Assembly (NCBI GenBank): GCA_028023455.1
Contig: JAQFVV010013339.1
Location: 88,167-152,166, forward strand
DNA from: Epiperipatus broadwayi
Lineage: Eukaryota; Onychophora; Udeonychophora; Euonychophora; Peripatidae
Length of the DNA: 64,000 nucleotides
Direction of reading: 5' to 3'
The position numbers and the translations under genes were made by a program. Shown one piece after another: positions 10,150-22,970 of this stretch (the stretch's first letter is position 1; each line of letters starts with the position of its first letter). The notes under the pieces are model-generated. The model was not told the origin of the DNA and did no database searches. It was given only the letters and a program-made list of their open reading frames with translations.

Positions 10150-12840
10150 GATATTATGGCAAAAATAAAGAAAAGTGTGATTTTGGTAATATTTATAAAA
10201 ATATTTCCTTATTTAATAATACAAATTCATTTCAGAATTCTGCTTTTATACAATTAAAATCTACATTCTTAAATTTTATTTTCGAGTTAATAACAATAAT
10301 AATGTTATTTCAAATTGGTTTTCCTTGTTTTCAAATGATTGAGTTTATAATTAGTTTAGCAAAACTTTTTTTTATTTTATTTTACATAAATATTTGTTTG
10401 AAGAGAAATCCTATGATTTATATGTACATTATCAGAAAAAAACTTAACCTTTTATAAGTGTTAGAATTAATAAGTGTTATTATTTATGCTCACATTGGAT
10501 GCTCATGTTTTATGCTTATAAGTGGTTATGCATTGCTACAATATTTTAATTTTAAGTGTGATCAATAAAAAAATTAAAACTAATAACATTTAGTTGTTTT
10601 TATTCACCTCTTCTAATCGAGTGGATCTTGAAAAATTATCATTTCTGAAAGTGGCTTAGCCTAGAAAGGGTTGGGATAGGCATTTCCAAGTTTGAACAAG
10701 TAAAATAATGTCATTATTATTGTTTTAAGACAAAAGCCATACTCATTTGAATTGCAGTTTGTTTTCCTGAATTTATTTAGTAAATTTGTTTTAATCATGT
10801 ATAATAATATTACAAAAGCATATTAATTTTAAAATGTTACATGATTATTTTTTTAATAAACTTATAAAATTATTAGAAGAAAGTATTTTTGGATTTTTGT
10901 TTATTTTTAAATATGAAATATAATATTAATTAATAATTAACAGTAAAAAAATCAATATTGCATACACATGCTTTCAATATATATTTGTATAATTTTCCGA
11001 ATGTATATGTATATAAGGGAGGAAGATAATCCTCAACATATTTTAAACATTCTCCAAGTGCACATGTAATAATGCAAGACCCAAAACAATCAGGCACACA
11101 AAAACAATAACTTTTCTGAGCTTATCTAGATTTCATTTGCTAATTTTGATGACTAATTAATGGTTACCTATTTTTCTCAAAATTTCTAATAATAAATGTT
11201 TTGCAATTTAGTTAAAAGCTTACTACATAGAATCAAGTAGGAGGTGAAAATTTTCAAGAATGTAAAGATCAAATGATTACTAATAAATATTATCTTAAAA
11301 TATGTTGTTTTAGAAAGACAAATTTGATATATTTCTGATATTGTAAGAAAAAATTTAAGACATAATGATGATTTTTAGTTTAAACTGAGATATGTTTGTG
11401 TTGAAGGAGGAAGGATCACAGATAGTTGTAGAAAATGCTGAAGGTGAAGGTTTTAAGATTGTAATAATTATCAGTATTTATTTGATTTGTTGAAGATAAT
11501 ATGGCCATCATTATATGAATGTTCTGTGTATTTAAGTGAAAGTATGTGTTAATTTAGATGTATATGAATACTAATGTAGATTACAATTTATAGAAAAGGT
11601 ACAACTTTCTGAGAATTGATTTATAGCAATTTATTTTTATTACCAATTTCTGTTTTTGTCTTTTAATTTTTAAAATTATTCATGAGATTAACTTTTTCTG
11701 TCTTTATGTATGTAAATATTCTAGATAATATTTCAGTCAAAACTGTAAAGAAGTTGTATTTTAAATAATCTGGGAGAAGTTCCTACTTTTAATAATTGGA
11801 AATTAGATCTATTTTAACCAGTCGCAGAGCATTAAATAAAAAACTCAGTTGTTTTATGAAATCAGTCATCTAACAAAATTATTTATTTAAAGCATGATTT
11901 AATATTCATTGAATTGAGCAATCTATCTTTGCTAACAAATGTTCTATCATCTCATCTATTATAATGCAAACCAATATGTTTAATATTGATATGTTTTTTA
12001 TTTTATTTTGTATAGGTTCAAGACACTGGAAAACAACTCATTTTGAAAATAAATTTATATTTGAAGATAAGTATATTATAAAATGGTTACCATCAAATAT
12101 TTATACTTCAAACAATAAGATATTGATCATTAGTAAAAATCAAAAATTTTCCAATAAGTATATTTAACAAAATAAAATGATTTTATATTAGCTGTGTAAT
12201 TTATTATTTGTATCAAATTACAAATTTATAATATTGGAAATGCAATTATTAGAAAGGATTGGATATTTACATAAAAGTTTATCTTTTTATTTAATATTAT
12301 GATAGTGGAATAACAACAGGATTTTAGAAATACACATTCTGTGGATTTTTCCAGTTAAGATTTGTTGGAATCATTATAGAATATATAATGTATTGTAAAA
12401 TGGCACTGACTATATATAGTGAAATAATCTAAGAATAGTAAACAGTTTATAAGCAATCTTGCTTTAAAAACAACAATAGCAGGTCACTTGTGCTATTAAG
12501 ATTTTGATAGTTATCAAGTATATTTGAAATGGTGTACTTTATTTGTTGTATAAATATACATTATTAAATAATGTAAAATTTGTAGAAAAACTTTGAATGT
12601 TTAATGAATCATATACTAAATTATATATCGGGTATTAAAAAGAATTTTTACTGTCCATTATTTGAAAAAGTGCCATCACTTTAGTGTCATAATATGTATG
12701 ATTATAAAGATTATCAAAATGATTCAGAAATGTAAAAAATTGTTTTATGCCATTAGAAGTTTATTAAAAATGAAAAAATCCATAAAAGGAAAATATTGTT
12801 ATTAAGTGTACAACTTTTGTGACAAAACTAGTTTTAAAAT
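10150..12840. other. AT-rich sequence, no gene seen
   Basis: No supported gene, RNA or repeat. Short open frames such as 11964-12167 look like chance. Confidence 0.5.
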
Positions 12841-12849
12841 AACATGGAT

Positions 12850-14503
12850 AAAAAAATTTTCCTCACCTCCACTTATTGTGAATTTAGTATTTTTAAAAGC
12901 AGTTTAAAAAGTCATGATAAAAAACAAACGGGAGAAGGATTTAAACGCATTTTAAATGAATTTAAAACTGATGGATAAATTTTATTACAATATGAAAGGG
13001 AACAGGACAAAAGTAAGTGAACTTAGTGTGCCTATAATCTCAAGATTGTTTAAAAATTCACAGAAAAAGTAATATGGGAGAAAAACCATTTAAGTGCACT
13101 TTCTGTGAATGTAAAACTTGTCAGAAAAGTTTTTATTAGAACATGAAAGGAACCATACAGAAGAAAAGCCATTTGAGTGGAATTGTGTGAATATAAGACA
13201 ATTCAAAAAGAGTATTTATTACAACATGAAAGTACACAGAAGAAAAAACATTGAAGTGCACATTGTGTGAATATAGGACTTTCCTAATTATTATGACACA
13301 AAATGAAACATACAGGAGAAAAACCATTTAACTGCACTTTATGTGACTACAAGGCTGTTAAAAAAAGTTCCTTATTAGAACATGAAAGAAGTCATGCAGG
13401 GGAACAACCGTTTGAGTGCCCTTTCTGTGAATATAGGACATTGCGGAAAAGTAATTTACTACAACATGAAAAAAAACATACAGGAAAAAAAACATTGAAG
13501 TGCTTATTGTGTGAATTTAAGACTTTCCATAAAAGTGATTTATTACCACATGAAACAAAACATACAGGACAGAAACCATTTACATGCTCTATGTGTGAAT
13601 ATAGGATTTCTAGTACAGGAGAAAAACCACTCGAGTGCGCTTTGTGTGAATATAAAACTTTGTGGAAAAGTTCTCTAAAATTACATGAAAGAAAACATAC
13701 AGGAGAAAAACCATTTATGTGCTCACTGTGTGAGTATAAGACTGCACGAAAATATTGTCTATTAAGGCATCAAAGGAAACATACAGGAAAGCAACCATTT
13801 AAGTGCATTATATGTGAGTATAAGACTACTCAAGAAGGTGATTTATTACTACATCAAATGAAACATACAGAAGAACAACCATTTAAGTGTACTATATGTG
13901 AGTATAAGACTACTCAAAAAGGTCATTTATTACTACATCAAAGGAAACATATAAGAGACCAACCATTTAATTGCACTGCACGAAGGCAATGTATTGGAGA
14001 AAACCCATTTATGTGCACTGTCTGTAAATATAGGACATATCTGAAAAATGATTTACTAAAAAGCATGAAATGATGCATACAAGGGAAATATTATTTAAGT
14101 GTTGTTGTGTGAATGTAAGACTTGTCCAGAAGATTGTCTATTTAGACATGAAAGAAAACATACAGGAGATAAACCATATAAAGGTAATTTGTGTGAATAT
14201 AAGACTTATAATAGAAATTTAAGAAAAGAAAGTACTACTAGAGTCAAAACATGTCAGTCGATCTGTGAATTTAAGACTTCTGATAAAGAATATTTAATAA
14301 GTAATGAAATAAGACACAGTGCAGTAGAAACATTTAACACACAAAGATCTGGAAAACTCCAGGTAGAAGAACTATTCAACAAAGATGTATTTAAATGCCG
14401 ATTGTGTGATTATAAAACAATTATTAAAATAGATTGGGAAAATCATGAAAATGATCATTTTACTGGTCATGAGATTTTAACGATTGTTATTTTATTTACT
14501 TAA
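12850..14503 (+). pseudogene. C2H2 zinc-finger gene A, decayed
   Basis: This is a tandem array of Cys2-His2 fingers joined by HTGEKPF-type linkers, the plan of nuclear DNA-binding transcription factors. The longest frame (13303-14073) holds about seven complete fingers of the form CxLCEYKT...HxxxH. One finger is truncated (CSMCEYRISSTGEKP), one is broken (CTARRQC) and a last one is cut by a frameshift near 14060. A second frame (14099-14503) carries two or three damaged fingers and a final intact one, CRLCDYKTIIKIDWENHEND, followed by a short hydrophobic tail. Finger remnants in broken frames also run upstream from about 12850 to 13300. The terminal finger and tail match those of gene B on the minus strand at 32611-34206, so the two are paralogues. 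At least two frameshifts plus the lost ligands argue that this copy is non-functional. Upstream exons, if any, were not identified. Confidence 0.85.
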
Positions 14504-15600
14504 GAGTTCCAGATTTTTTTATGATGAATAATTTGGCTGCTAAAATTTGCATAAATCTTCAGTTCCAAAAATGAATTGCCTTTTTGCATATCAGAACCAT
14601 GATTCTGTAGTCTATTTTACATAAAAAATATCTCAAGGGTCTAAAACAAGCAGAAGGTTTATAGTACGACTAAAATTGCTTTTACTATATAGTGCAACCA
14701 TTAACAATATATTAAGATCTCACTGGTTTATGATGTACTTTTAACATTGTTTAAGAGGATTTCATCAGTTAATATATATAAAAATGTAGAACTATATCTT
14801 TGTAAATCAACGTGCAATTTTTTTATTTTCCAAACATTTTATATGGAAGAATTTTAACCTCATTTGAATTATGGATAATTTTTCAGCACAGGGATGGTTA
14901 AATACACAACAAATGATTATTGATGAAAACCTAAAATAAATTGTGTTAAGTAAATAACAATTGAAAGATTCTATTGTGGAACAAATTCCAGTACTTCATA
15001 ACAATTGTAGAATGGATCTATGTGGAGAAATGTAAAGCAGAAGGAAAATATTTGTGCATAAACTAAAATAAATTTTTAAAAAAACTATTTAAATATCTAT
15101 AAACTTTTAATTATGAACGAAAATGCTACCTATATTCATTATAAAAGGAATTATGATAAAGAAATCTTTTACTAACATTTTTTGTATTACTTAGTTTATT
15201 GAAAATAACCAATAAATCTATTTTACAAAATCTAAAACAAGAATTATTTTATAAATCAAAACAAAAGAATACAAAACTTGTTTATAGCAATAATCATTTT
15301 CAATTTAAAGCCAGATTACTTATCTGTTTTACTAACTTCAGTATTGGTGAAGAATCAAACATTGTCAGAATCAAAAATGAGTCCCTAAAGTAATATTTCA
15401 TTTGATAATGCTATAGAATTCAAGATTATTATGAATTATTGTCCAATTTTGTCATTGTATATATACCCCACATAAAAAATTAAATATTTTTGTAGTATAA
15501 AAATTTTACTTAAAAACAAAAAAATGATTTAAAGTAATACTTATATACATTTTTAAAACTATTTATTTACATGTAAATTCGAAATTACTACTGTTTATAT
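14504..15600. other. AT-rich sequence downstream of zinc-finger gene A
   Basis: No gene is seen. AATAAA near 14934 could serve as a polyadenylation signal for the adjacent gene, but such strings are common at this base composition. Confidence 0.4.
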
Positions 15601-15619
15601 GTGCTAATATTCTGTTCTA

Positions 15620-15905
15620 TTCCCATCATCTATCATTAAATGTTGACCGTCTTTTTGAAATATAAACAACCATTTGTAATAACTCACAAGTTAGATAAGG
15701 CAGGTTGTGCTACACAGATCAGTAGAAAACACAGAAAACATGTTGGCTACTAAGTTCTGTGTTATTATTAACAGTTGTTTTTATTTGGCGGAGTTTGAAA
15801 TTTTCTAGACATTAAACATTTAATGATAGATAAATGATGAAAATAGTCCAACATATTATGACATCTAAAATACTATATCACAAACCTTCAGGCAAATATT
15901 AATAA
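15620..15905 (+). repeat. Dispersed tail repeat shared with the Penelope-like element (copy 1)
   Basis: The stretch 15735-15905 contains CTACTAAGTTCTGTG, TTAACAGTTG, a block with GATAGATAAATGATG, and CAAACCTTCAGGCAAA. The same order of blocks follows the hammerhead-like stem of the Penelope-like element at 45030-45200 and recurs inverted at 48785-48960. The start of this copy (15620-15655) also carries a reverse complement of the GATAGAT block, making a partial foldback. It is read as a decayed, non-coding end fragment of a Penelope-like element or a short element using the same 3' end. Confidence 0.5.
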
Positions 15906-16169
15906 TTGTTTTTTTTTTTTTATAAAACCTCTTAAATAATATCTATTTTCATTTTTCAGTCTGCTATTTCCATAACTATTAAAGACAGATGAATACTTGA
16001 TCAAATTTCTTGCATTATTTTTTTTGGAAGATATCTAAAGCAGTTGTTAAAGTGTTCCAATTATTCCCAGGTTTTTTTAATCAATTATATATATTTTATT
16101 GCTCATATTGTTTTTATGATTTGTAGCAAAAACATTGCATTATGTTTGCATTTTTTTAATATTTTTCTT

Positions 16170-16370
16170 TTTAAACTTATAATATATGTAGGGTGAAATA
16201 CTTCTGTTGTTAAAAGCTTAAATACTTTATGTTCCAAATTAGTCCTTTTCAACTTTTATTTAGCTTATATAATGAAGCAGTCGATCTTAGCCCAAGATCG
16301 AGCTTCACTATTCTACTACTTAACCTATATTTCACCCTGCTCCTTTTGTCATATGTATATAAGTTATATG
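16170..16370. repeat. Foldback element with a perfect central hairpin
   Basis: The outer arms AGGGTGAAATA (about 16190) and TATTTCACCCT (about 16327) are exact reverse complements, and AT-rich flanks extend the pairing. In the centre (16274-16308), GAAGC, CGATCTT, AGCCC, AAGATCG and GCTTC form a two-part hairpin. The structure resembles a miniature inverted-repeat element. No coding sequence is present. Confidence 0.5.
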
Positions 16371-17031
16371 TGTATTTCTGAGAAGCGTCCATAAGATTTA
16401 TAAATATAAATCTTGAATAAAATTTTTTTTTAATTATTTGAATATTAATGTCTCTAGATGTGACTCAGATATATACATATATTACAGGAGCATATATATA
16501 TAATTAAAAATGTTAAATACTGTAAATAATTTTGTGTCTTTTAAAATTATATTTTTTTACTTATATTTTTAATACTTTGTAATTATTTTTCTTCATATAA
16601 TTACACCAAAATTCAAGATGGAAGATGCAGCTATTAACTGTCCAGAGAGGGGACATGAGTTTGTTTCATGGTTTTAAAAGGAGTTTTTAAATCAAAGTTA
16701 ATGGAAGTAAAATTTAAAACAAAGTTAATTGATTTTAAGTTAGCTGTTAACATTTTTATTAAATCAATTTCCAATCTGGAAATTGATTTGAATTTATTTT
16801 TGGACAGTTATCTAGCGATTGCATCTCCAATGACAATAGAGAAAATATTTCTGTAGATTCAGGATTCCAATTGAGTTAAGAAGTTCGATTAAAAACATTC
16901 TTTAAATAAATTAAAACTTGTATAAATAGGGTTTAAAATCTATTGTGTCAGAGTTTGGTCAATAGTTGCTAACCGACTTCTCATCCTTTTGATTTTTGAA
17001 ATGGTTTTTGAGTAGGGGGACCTAAGCTGCC

Positions 17032-17531
17032 NNNNNNNNNNNNNNNNNNNNNNNNNNNNNNNNNNNNNNNNNNNNNNNNNNNNNNNNNNNNNNNNNNNNN
17101 NNNNNNNNNNNNNNNNNNNNNNNNNNNNNNNNNNNNNNNNNNNNNNNNNNNNNNNNNNNNNNNNNNNNNNNNNNNNNNNNNNNNNNNNNNNNNNNNNNNN
17201 NNNNNNNNNNNNNNNNNNNNNNNNNNNNNNNNNNNNNNNNNNNNNNNNNNNNNNNNNNNNNNNNNNNNNNNNNNNNNNNNNNNNNNNNNNNNNNNNNNNN
17301 NNNNNNNNNNNNNNNNNNNNNNNNNNNNNNNNNNNNNNNNNNNNNNNNNNNNNNNNNNNNNNNNNNNNNNNNNNNNNNNNNNNNNNNNNNNNNNNNNNNN
17401 NNNNNNNNNNNNNNNNNNNNNNNNNNNNNNNNNNNNNNNNNNNNNNNNNNNNNNNNNNNNNNNNNNNNNNNNNNNNNNNNNNNNNNNNNNNNNNNNNNNN
17501 NNNNNNNNNNNNNNNNNNNNNNNNNNNNNNN
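17032..17531. other. Assembly gap of 500 N
   Basis: There are exactly 500 undetermined bases, a conventional placeholder length, so the real distance is unknown. The missing sequence includes the 5' part and left boundary of the LINE that begins on its right side. Open frames that run across it are artefacts. Confidence 0.98.
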
Positions 17532-20370
17532 TTCCCTCCATCCTGATAGATGATTTCAACCACTCCTATGAAACTTTCTAATCCAATTAGTTCTCATTAA
17601 TCAGTCCAAAGCTAACAAGTGCTCAACACCTACTCCCCGAGACAGCATTCTCATTCTACACAACTAAACATGTCACTCATAGACATAACCTTTCTGTCTC
17701 CAAACTTACTGCCCTCATTCAAGCCAGCCTCTGGTTTTCTCAGACCACCTGTTACAAGAGACCGAACTCCATTTCTGCAGCCCACCAAACCAAACAGCAG
17801 AGAACAAGACTCATAACCAGGAAAACTATACCTGCCTGTTCTCAGAAGCCTATATACAATTCCACCAAACAAATATATTTGCCAGGATAATCACAGAGGC
17901 ATGGCGCCTATTCACAAAACTCTACAACTAATAGCCAACTATTCCTTCTGAAGGCCATAGCCCTTGAAACTCCTGAAGCACCTAGACATCATGGGCACCC
18001 TCAAGCACCTATCTTTGGAAGGACAACACATAGAAAAAATTCTACAACTAAGACAGAATATAAAACCACTCAAAAAATTTTAGTTGAATACATAGCAAGA
18101 GTTACCCAATACATCAACATTGCTGGACCAGGGAACACATCAGATGGGCCTTGGGACAGAAAAAAATAATAATGGCCTCAGTGACATCACCATCGATGGT
18201 AAACAATTTATTGGTCCCACAATGCTAGGGAAAATCCAAGAGCATTTCAAAATAGTTTCCAAACTTCCATAACACCCAACCACAGAAGAACATTCAAAAT
18301 ATTCAGGACAATCCCCATGACATCAGCCATGCCACAATCCTAACAAAACTAAGCTCAATGTCAGATAAAATACACCCTGGCCTACATGGCATCATGAAGT
18401 TCTTTCTACTCCACCTGAGCAGGTGCACCATCCCAATCATCAAGGAAATGATAGATCTGCTCAGCAGTGGGACTTGTTATCTTGATTTCCTAAATCCCAT
18501 TGCAATGGTGCCACTACTTAAAAAGAGTGACACCACACCTAAACTCAAAACCTAAGGCCCATCTCAATAATCTCCCTTTCAAGATAAACCAAGGCTATAA
18601 TAAAAAACAAAACACAAGGCAACACTCTGAAGCACCTTTCAAGATACCAGTTCACCAAGAAAGGTGCAGTCACATCAGATGCCATAAGCCATTTCCACTT
18701 GTCTTGACCCAAGTCCACACAAAGAGGTCAAGGCCATTTGCCATTGGCAACACAGGGACCTTTGACTCTGCATGCATTAATGTGCCATTTAAAATGAACA
18801 ATACCAAGTACCCTAATCTTTTCTACAAATCATTGAGAATCTTATAAACCAAGAAATTTTTCACACTAGATGGGCATAGCCCCAGGATTCAAACCCTATT
18901 TATCCATCCTGCAGGGCTCCTCACTAAGCACTTATTCACAGCTTACATAAACCCTTTCCTACTCCACATATAAAACACACTCCCAGGCATCCAAGTGGAA
19001 TACATCAATGAAAACATAAACCACATTTCCTATGTGGGCAATGTTGTCTTTTTCCCTTGTATCACTCACCTTAACACTCTAATAGACATACTTGATGGCT
19101 ATACAGCAACCCATGGTCTCACATTCAACAGCAAGAAGTCAGCAATATGGTCACTGCTCACAGGAAAACAAATACAGTGAAGTTCAATGCCCAACCTCAG
19201 AAGTTCTTGGGTTTCCCCATAGCAAAGCCTCCCTCTCTCATGAGACAGGAAATTCAAAACTCCCTCCTTGAAAAAACCAAAACCACAATAGTACTGATTT
19301 ACTTGTCTCTCTTTGAAAAGGTGGCTTTACTCAATGCCATCCTGCTCCCAAAGATAACATACCACATCATCAGATTCACCCCCAGAAAGGGCTTTGTAAC
19401 TAAAATTAACCTGGCATGCACCAAACTTTGCTGGGGAGGAAAAGTTGCAGCAATCAGCATCAGGACTATGCATCACCCAAGAGGCAGAATGGTCTTCCTC
19501 TCCACTCCATAGAAACAGGCAACCTACAAAGAATACACAACATGCTTTATAGACTTTTTAAGGACAACCACATCATAGAATGCCCACTACCCATCAAGCT
19601 CACCACCTCACAAACAAAACAATTGGCTTAAGCAATCAATGACTAATCCTGAATCAAATTTCAGCCAATCCTAACCTCATCACACACACTCACAGATTGG
19701 GAGATCTTCAACCTCATAAAACAAGAATTCTACGATTACTGCCGACCTCCAAATCTCCAACCAAAGACTCATCAAACTAACAAAACACTGGCATCTTCCT
19801 CTGAAATACATCAACTTCATCATTAAAATAAACCTGGATGCCCTCCCCACAAATGCTTTTCTTCCTCAGGAGGGGCTTCAAAAATCTAGAAACCACATGG
19901 TCACTCTTCTGGAGAGAGGATGAAACCACCAACCACATGCTAACAAATTGCCCAACTCTATTAAAGCTCCAATCAACATTCCAGAACTGGGTTTAAAATC
20001 ACCCCCACAACTCTTTGTCTCTTGGCAATGGGATACATCAAAAAACATGCACAGCATCAACTGACAACATTCATGGATGTAATCTTGTCATCAACAAGTC
20101 AGAGGACCCCAACATAGGCAGCCTTATTCCAAATGCTGAACAAAATCTGCAAAACAGACTTTTCCACAGCCTACCCCAACATAGCAGAACAGACATGGGC
20201 CCAGTTGACCTACCCAGTCAAGAAACACACACAAGATTTCTGAACACAACACCACAGAAGTTTACAACCCTTGGGTATAAACCAATGTAACAGCCTGTAT
20301 AAAACAATGTAATTACCTGTAAAACCAATGTTATCATTGTATATATCCTCAATAAAGTTGAAAGGAACTA
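17532..20370 (+). mobile_element. Decayed L1/Tx1-like LINE, GC-richer than its surroundings
   Basis: Coding remnants appear in order on the plus strand. The end of an endonuclease domain (SLIDITFLSPNLLPSF, about 17674) comes first. A reverse transcriptase finger region follows (GLHGIMKFFL...AMVPLLKKSDT, about 18382-18545). The palm is next, where the expected YADD reads SYVGNVVFF (about 19027-19050). Then comes a thumb with KFLGFPIAK (about 19200) and SLFEKVALLNAILLPKITYH (about 19310), ending CTKLCWGGK. A C-terminal remnant, WREDETTNHMLTNCPTL (about 19911-19960), resembles the CCHC region of L1/Tx1-type elements but lacks its first cysteine pair. Many stops and frameshifts and the lost catalytic aspartates make it inactive. 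AATAAA at 20350 lies near the 3' end. Family placement is by motif style only. Confidence 0.7.
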
Positions 20371-20650
20371 ACTTTTCTTTATATTTATTTTATAAAAGAC
20401 TACAAATAAAATCATTAAATTGAATATTGTTTCACCAATTAAAAAATAAATATAGTTATACAAATGCAAACTTGACATATAATATAAAACTGGAATAAAA
20501 AATTAGTTTTTATATACATTTTGAGTATAGACTTTTTGCTTATTATGTAAGGTATTTTTATTGCAAAATATATCTTTCATTTTAATTAATGGTTTTGTAA
20601 CATTAATTCCACAAGATATATTTTATTTTGGTATTAATAGTCAGCCACTT

Positions 20651-20882
20651 ACATTAAATATTCATTATCATCAACCATTATCAATCCACTGCATGATGGA
20701 GGTCTCCCCAAGTTTAATCCATCTTCTACGATTTTTAACTTTTCTTCTCCACATCACCCCTGCACATTTTCTTATTTCATCCATCCATCTCACATGTGGT
20801 CTCTTTCTGGGTCTTTTACAATATTTTGGAATCCAGTTTAAAATTTCAATTCTCCATCTATTATCATCTCACATTAAATATT
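20651..20882 (-). mobile_element. 5'-truncated RTE LINE fragment with 12-bp target-site duplication
   Basis: Positions 20663-20870 are the reverse complement of the last 200 or so bases of RTE copy 1 (matching about 7860-8065), including the TGATGATAA-like tail at the low-coordinate end. The fragment is bounded by identical ACATTAAATATT at 20651-20662 and 20871-20882. That is a target-site duplication and shows a genuine, severely 5'-truncated insertion. A 113-codon open frame on the plus strand across it is antisense and meaningless. Confidence 0.85.
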
Positions 20883-21379
20883 ATATTAACTTATATAATT
20901 AAACATTGTTAATGTAGGGAAATAATACTGGGATAACTAATTATGTAATAGTGATTTACAAATTAATTTATAAATTAAATGTGTAATTGAAAATTTCTTT
21001 TACATGTTTGAACTTTTAGCAATTATTGTCCTGTTTAGTTTTCTATGAAGATGATAAATGGAGAAACAAAATACAATTAAATTGAATTTATTATTGATTT
21101 ACAAATAACTTTAAAAATTAAACATATAATTTCAAATCTTTTAATCATTCTAATTGATGGGTTTATTTAAAAATTTTACTAATATTATTTGTCTTGGAAA
21201 TTTTAAAATTTATTTTGTTTTGAAAAAGAGACTAAAAAGTCAATTAAAAATTGTTTTAATGTCAAATTTAAATAAGCTTAATTATATACAATACAGACAT
21301 ATTAATATTTTAATTAAGAACTTATAATGAAATAATAATTATTTAATGACCAATTGACTACTTCATATTTGTGTCAAAG

Positions 21380-21650
21380 CAAGAATCATTTTTGTGTATT
21401 TGAGTGTCCATTCATCTCTATGGCTAAAATCAATTATAAAATATATTGTCAAAATTTATATGAATAAAATGATACAATGTTAAGAAGTATTGAGATTTGA
21501 TATTACATAATAACTCATGTGTTTACTTGCATGAATGCATATACTACTTAGTTAAAAAAAATTTGGAGATAAATAATGAAAATAATATAATTATGTTGAA
21601 TCATTGAAAGCTTTTTTAGTATAATACTTTGTTAATATATATGCAAAAAT
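21380..21650. repeat. Dispersed AT-rich repeat, copy 1
   Basis: This aligns by eye with 30785-31040 in the same orientation. Shared blocks include ATCTCTATGGC, TATATGAATAAA, AAGTA(C/T)TGAGATTTGAT, GTTAAAAAAA and a TTTTTAGTAT block. It has no coding potential and the family is unknown. Confidence 0.5.
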
Positions 21651-22370
21651 GTATGAAAGAAGTTACATGAAATAAAAAAAACATGAATATTGGAATTTAA
21701 ACAAGTGAAGATATAGATAGCAGTAGTTTTGATATATTTCTGAATTGAATTTCAGCCTAGGATTAAATATTTTTTTCAACATGAGTGTTTTGATATCATA
21801 TAGAATGTATTTAAATATTTAATTATAATTAAGTCAAGAATTAGCTACATGACTGTAGCTATTTATTGGCATATTAGAATTATACTAATATATTGTTTGT
21901 CATTTAAGTGTAATAAATTAGCTGTGATTTCTACACTTTCCTAGGATAAAATGTTTTAATGTTTAAAATAAATAATGAGGTATGATATGGTTCTGCATAG
22001 GATCAATAAAATGAATAAAATTATGATCTATCAGCACACACAACTTTGAAAAACAGTTAGGACTATTTGATCTGAATTAGATTAAAAGCTAATATTGTAA
22101 AAGAAATATGTAAAATTAATATCAAAAATTGAGCTATATTTAAAATCATGTTTTATAATAATGTGAAAAGCTAAAACCTTTGACAGATGCACCTTTAAAA
22201 TGCTTGTGACAGGCAATCAGATGTAATAATGACTGCACTTACAACTCTCAATTCATTGATAACAAAAAAAATCAAGTCAGATGTCACATGACCTAATTTT
22301 AATAAAGCTCGCATTTAACAAAGTTATATATAGAGTTCACAAAACAAACTCTTAACAAGCTTTGAGAATA

Positions 22371-22417
22371 CTCTCAACCCCAGACTGGTTTCTGCATCTA
22401 GCATGATCAGTGAGATG
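22371..22417 (-). ncRNA. Degenerate hammerhead ribozyme, unit 1
   Basis: On the minus strand, CUGAUCA is followed by stem II UGC-UAGAU-GCA, then GAAACC. TCTC upstream can pair with GAGA downstream as a shortened stem I. Core position 8 is C instead of G, so cleavage is unlikely. Stem III appears to have lost about four bases relative to the copy at 1550-1604. Confidence 0.55.
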
Positions 22418-22749
22418 TTAGAATATTCATTAGATTAAAAATACAGGACTAACCCAGCACTTTAACTATTGTATAACTATTGAGAAGAAAATCTAAAACT
22501 TTCAGACATTCATATGTCTAAAAATCCAGCTATCTAACTCAAATAGCCATATGAAACTGAACTAAGTTCAGATACACCATATATTAATAGCTCTAGCAAT
22601 ATAAAATCGCCAAAGCCTTAATAGCAAAAATTAAATTGATAAAAAAAAATCAAGTCAGACGTCACATGATCTAATTTTAATAAAGCTCGCATTTAACAAA
22701 GTTATATATAAAGTTCGCAAAACAAACTCTTAACAAGCTTTGAGAATAT

Positions 22750-22792
22750 TCTCAACCCCAGACTGGTTTCTGCATCTAGCATCGTCAGTGGC
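22750..22792 (-). ncRNA. Hammerhead core, unit 2 (consensus core, cut stem I)
   Basis: The minus strand reads CUGACGA, stem II UGC-UAGAU-GCA, then GAAACC. All seven core positions agree with CUGANGA. The 5' strand of stem I is replaced by the inverted copy that begins at about 22790, so the full fold is lost in the DNA as it stands. Confidence 0.55.
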
Positions 22793-22920
22793 TATTTGAG
22801 TTAGATAGCTGGATTTTTAGACATATGAATGTCTGAAAGTTTCAGATTTTCTTCTCAATAGTTATACATTAGATAAAGTGCTGGGTTAGTCCTAGTATTT
22901 TTAATCTAATGAATATTATG

Positions 22921-22970
22921 TAACACCTCACTGATAATGCTAAATGCTGAAACCAGTCTGGGGTTGAGAG
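22921..22970 (+). ncRNA. Degenerate hammerhead core in the inverted unit
   Basis: The plus strand reads CUGAUAA, UGCUAAAUGCU, GAAACCAG. CTCA upstream faces TGAG downstream. Core position 8 is A instead of G and stem II is weakened. It is clearly homologous to the two minus-strand copies. Confidence 0.45.

Noticed and set aside
16940-17563. Minus-strand open frames of about 200 codons
   Set aside because: They run through the 500-N gap and consist almost entirely of undetermined residues.
20561-20902. 113-codon plus-strand open frame
   Set aside because: It is antisense to the truncated RTE fragment and shares that LINE's complementary reading; not a gene.
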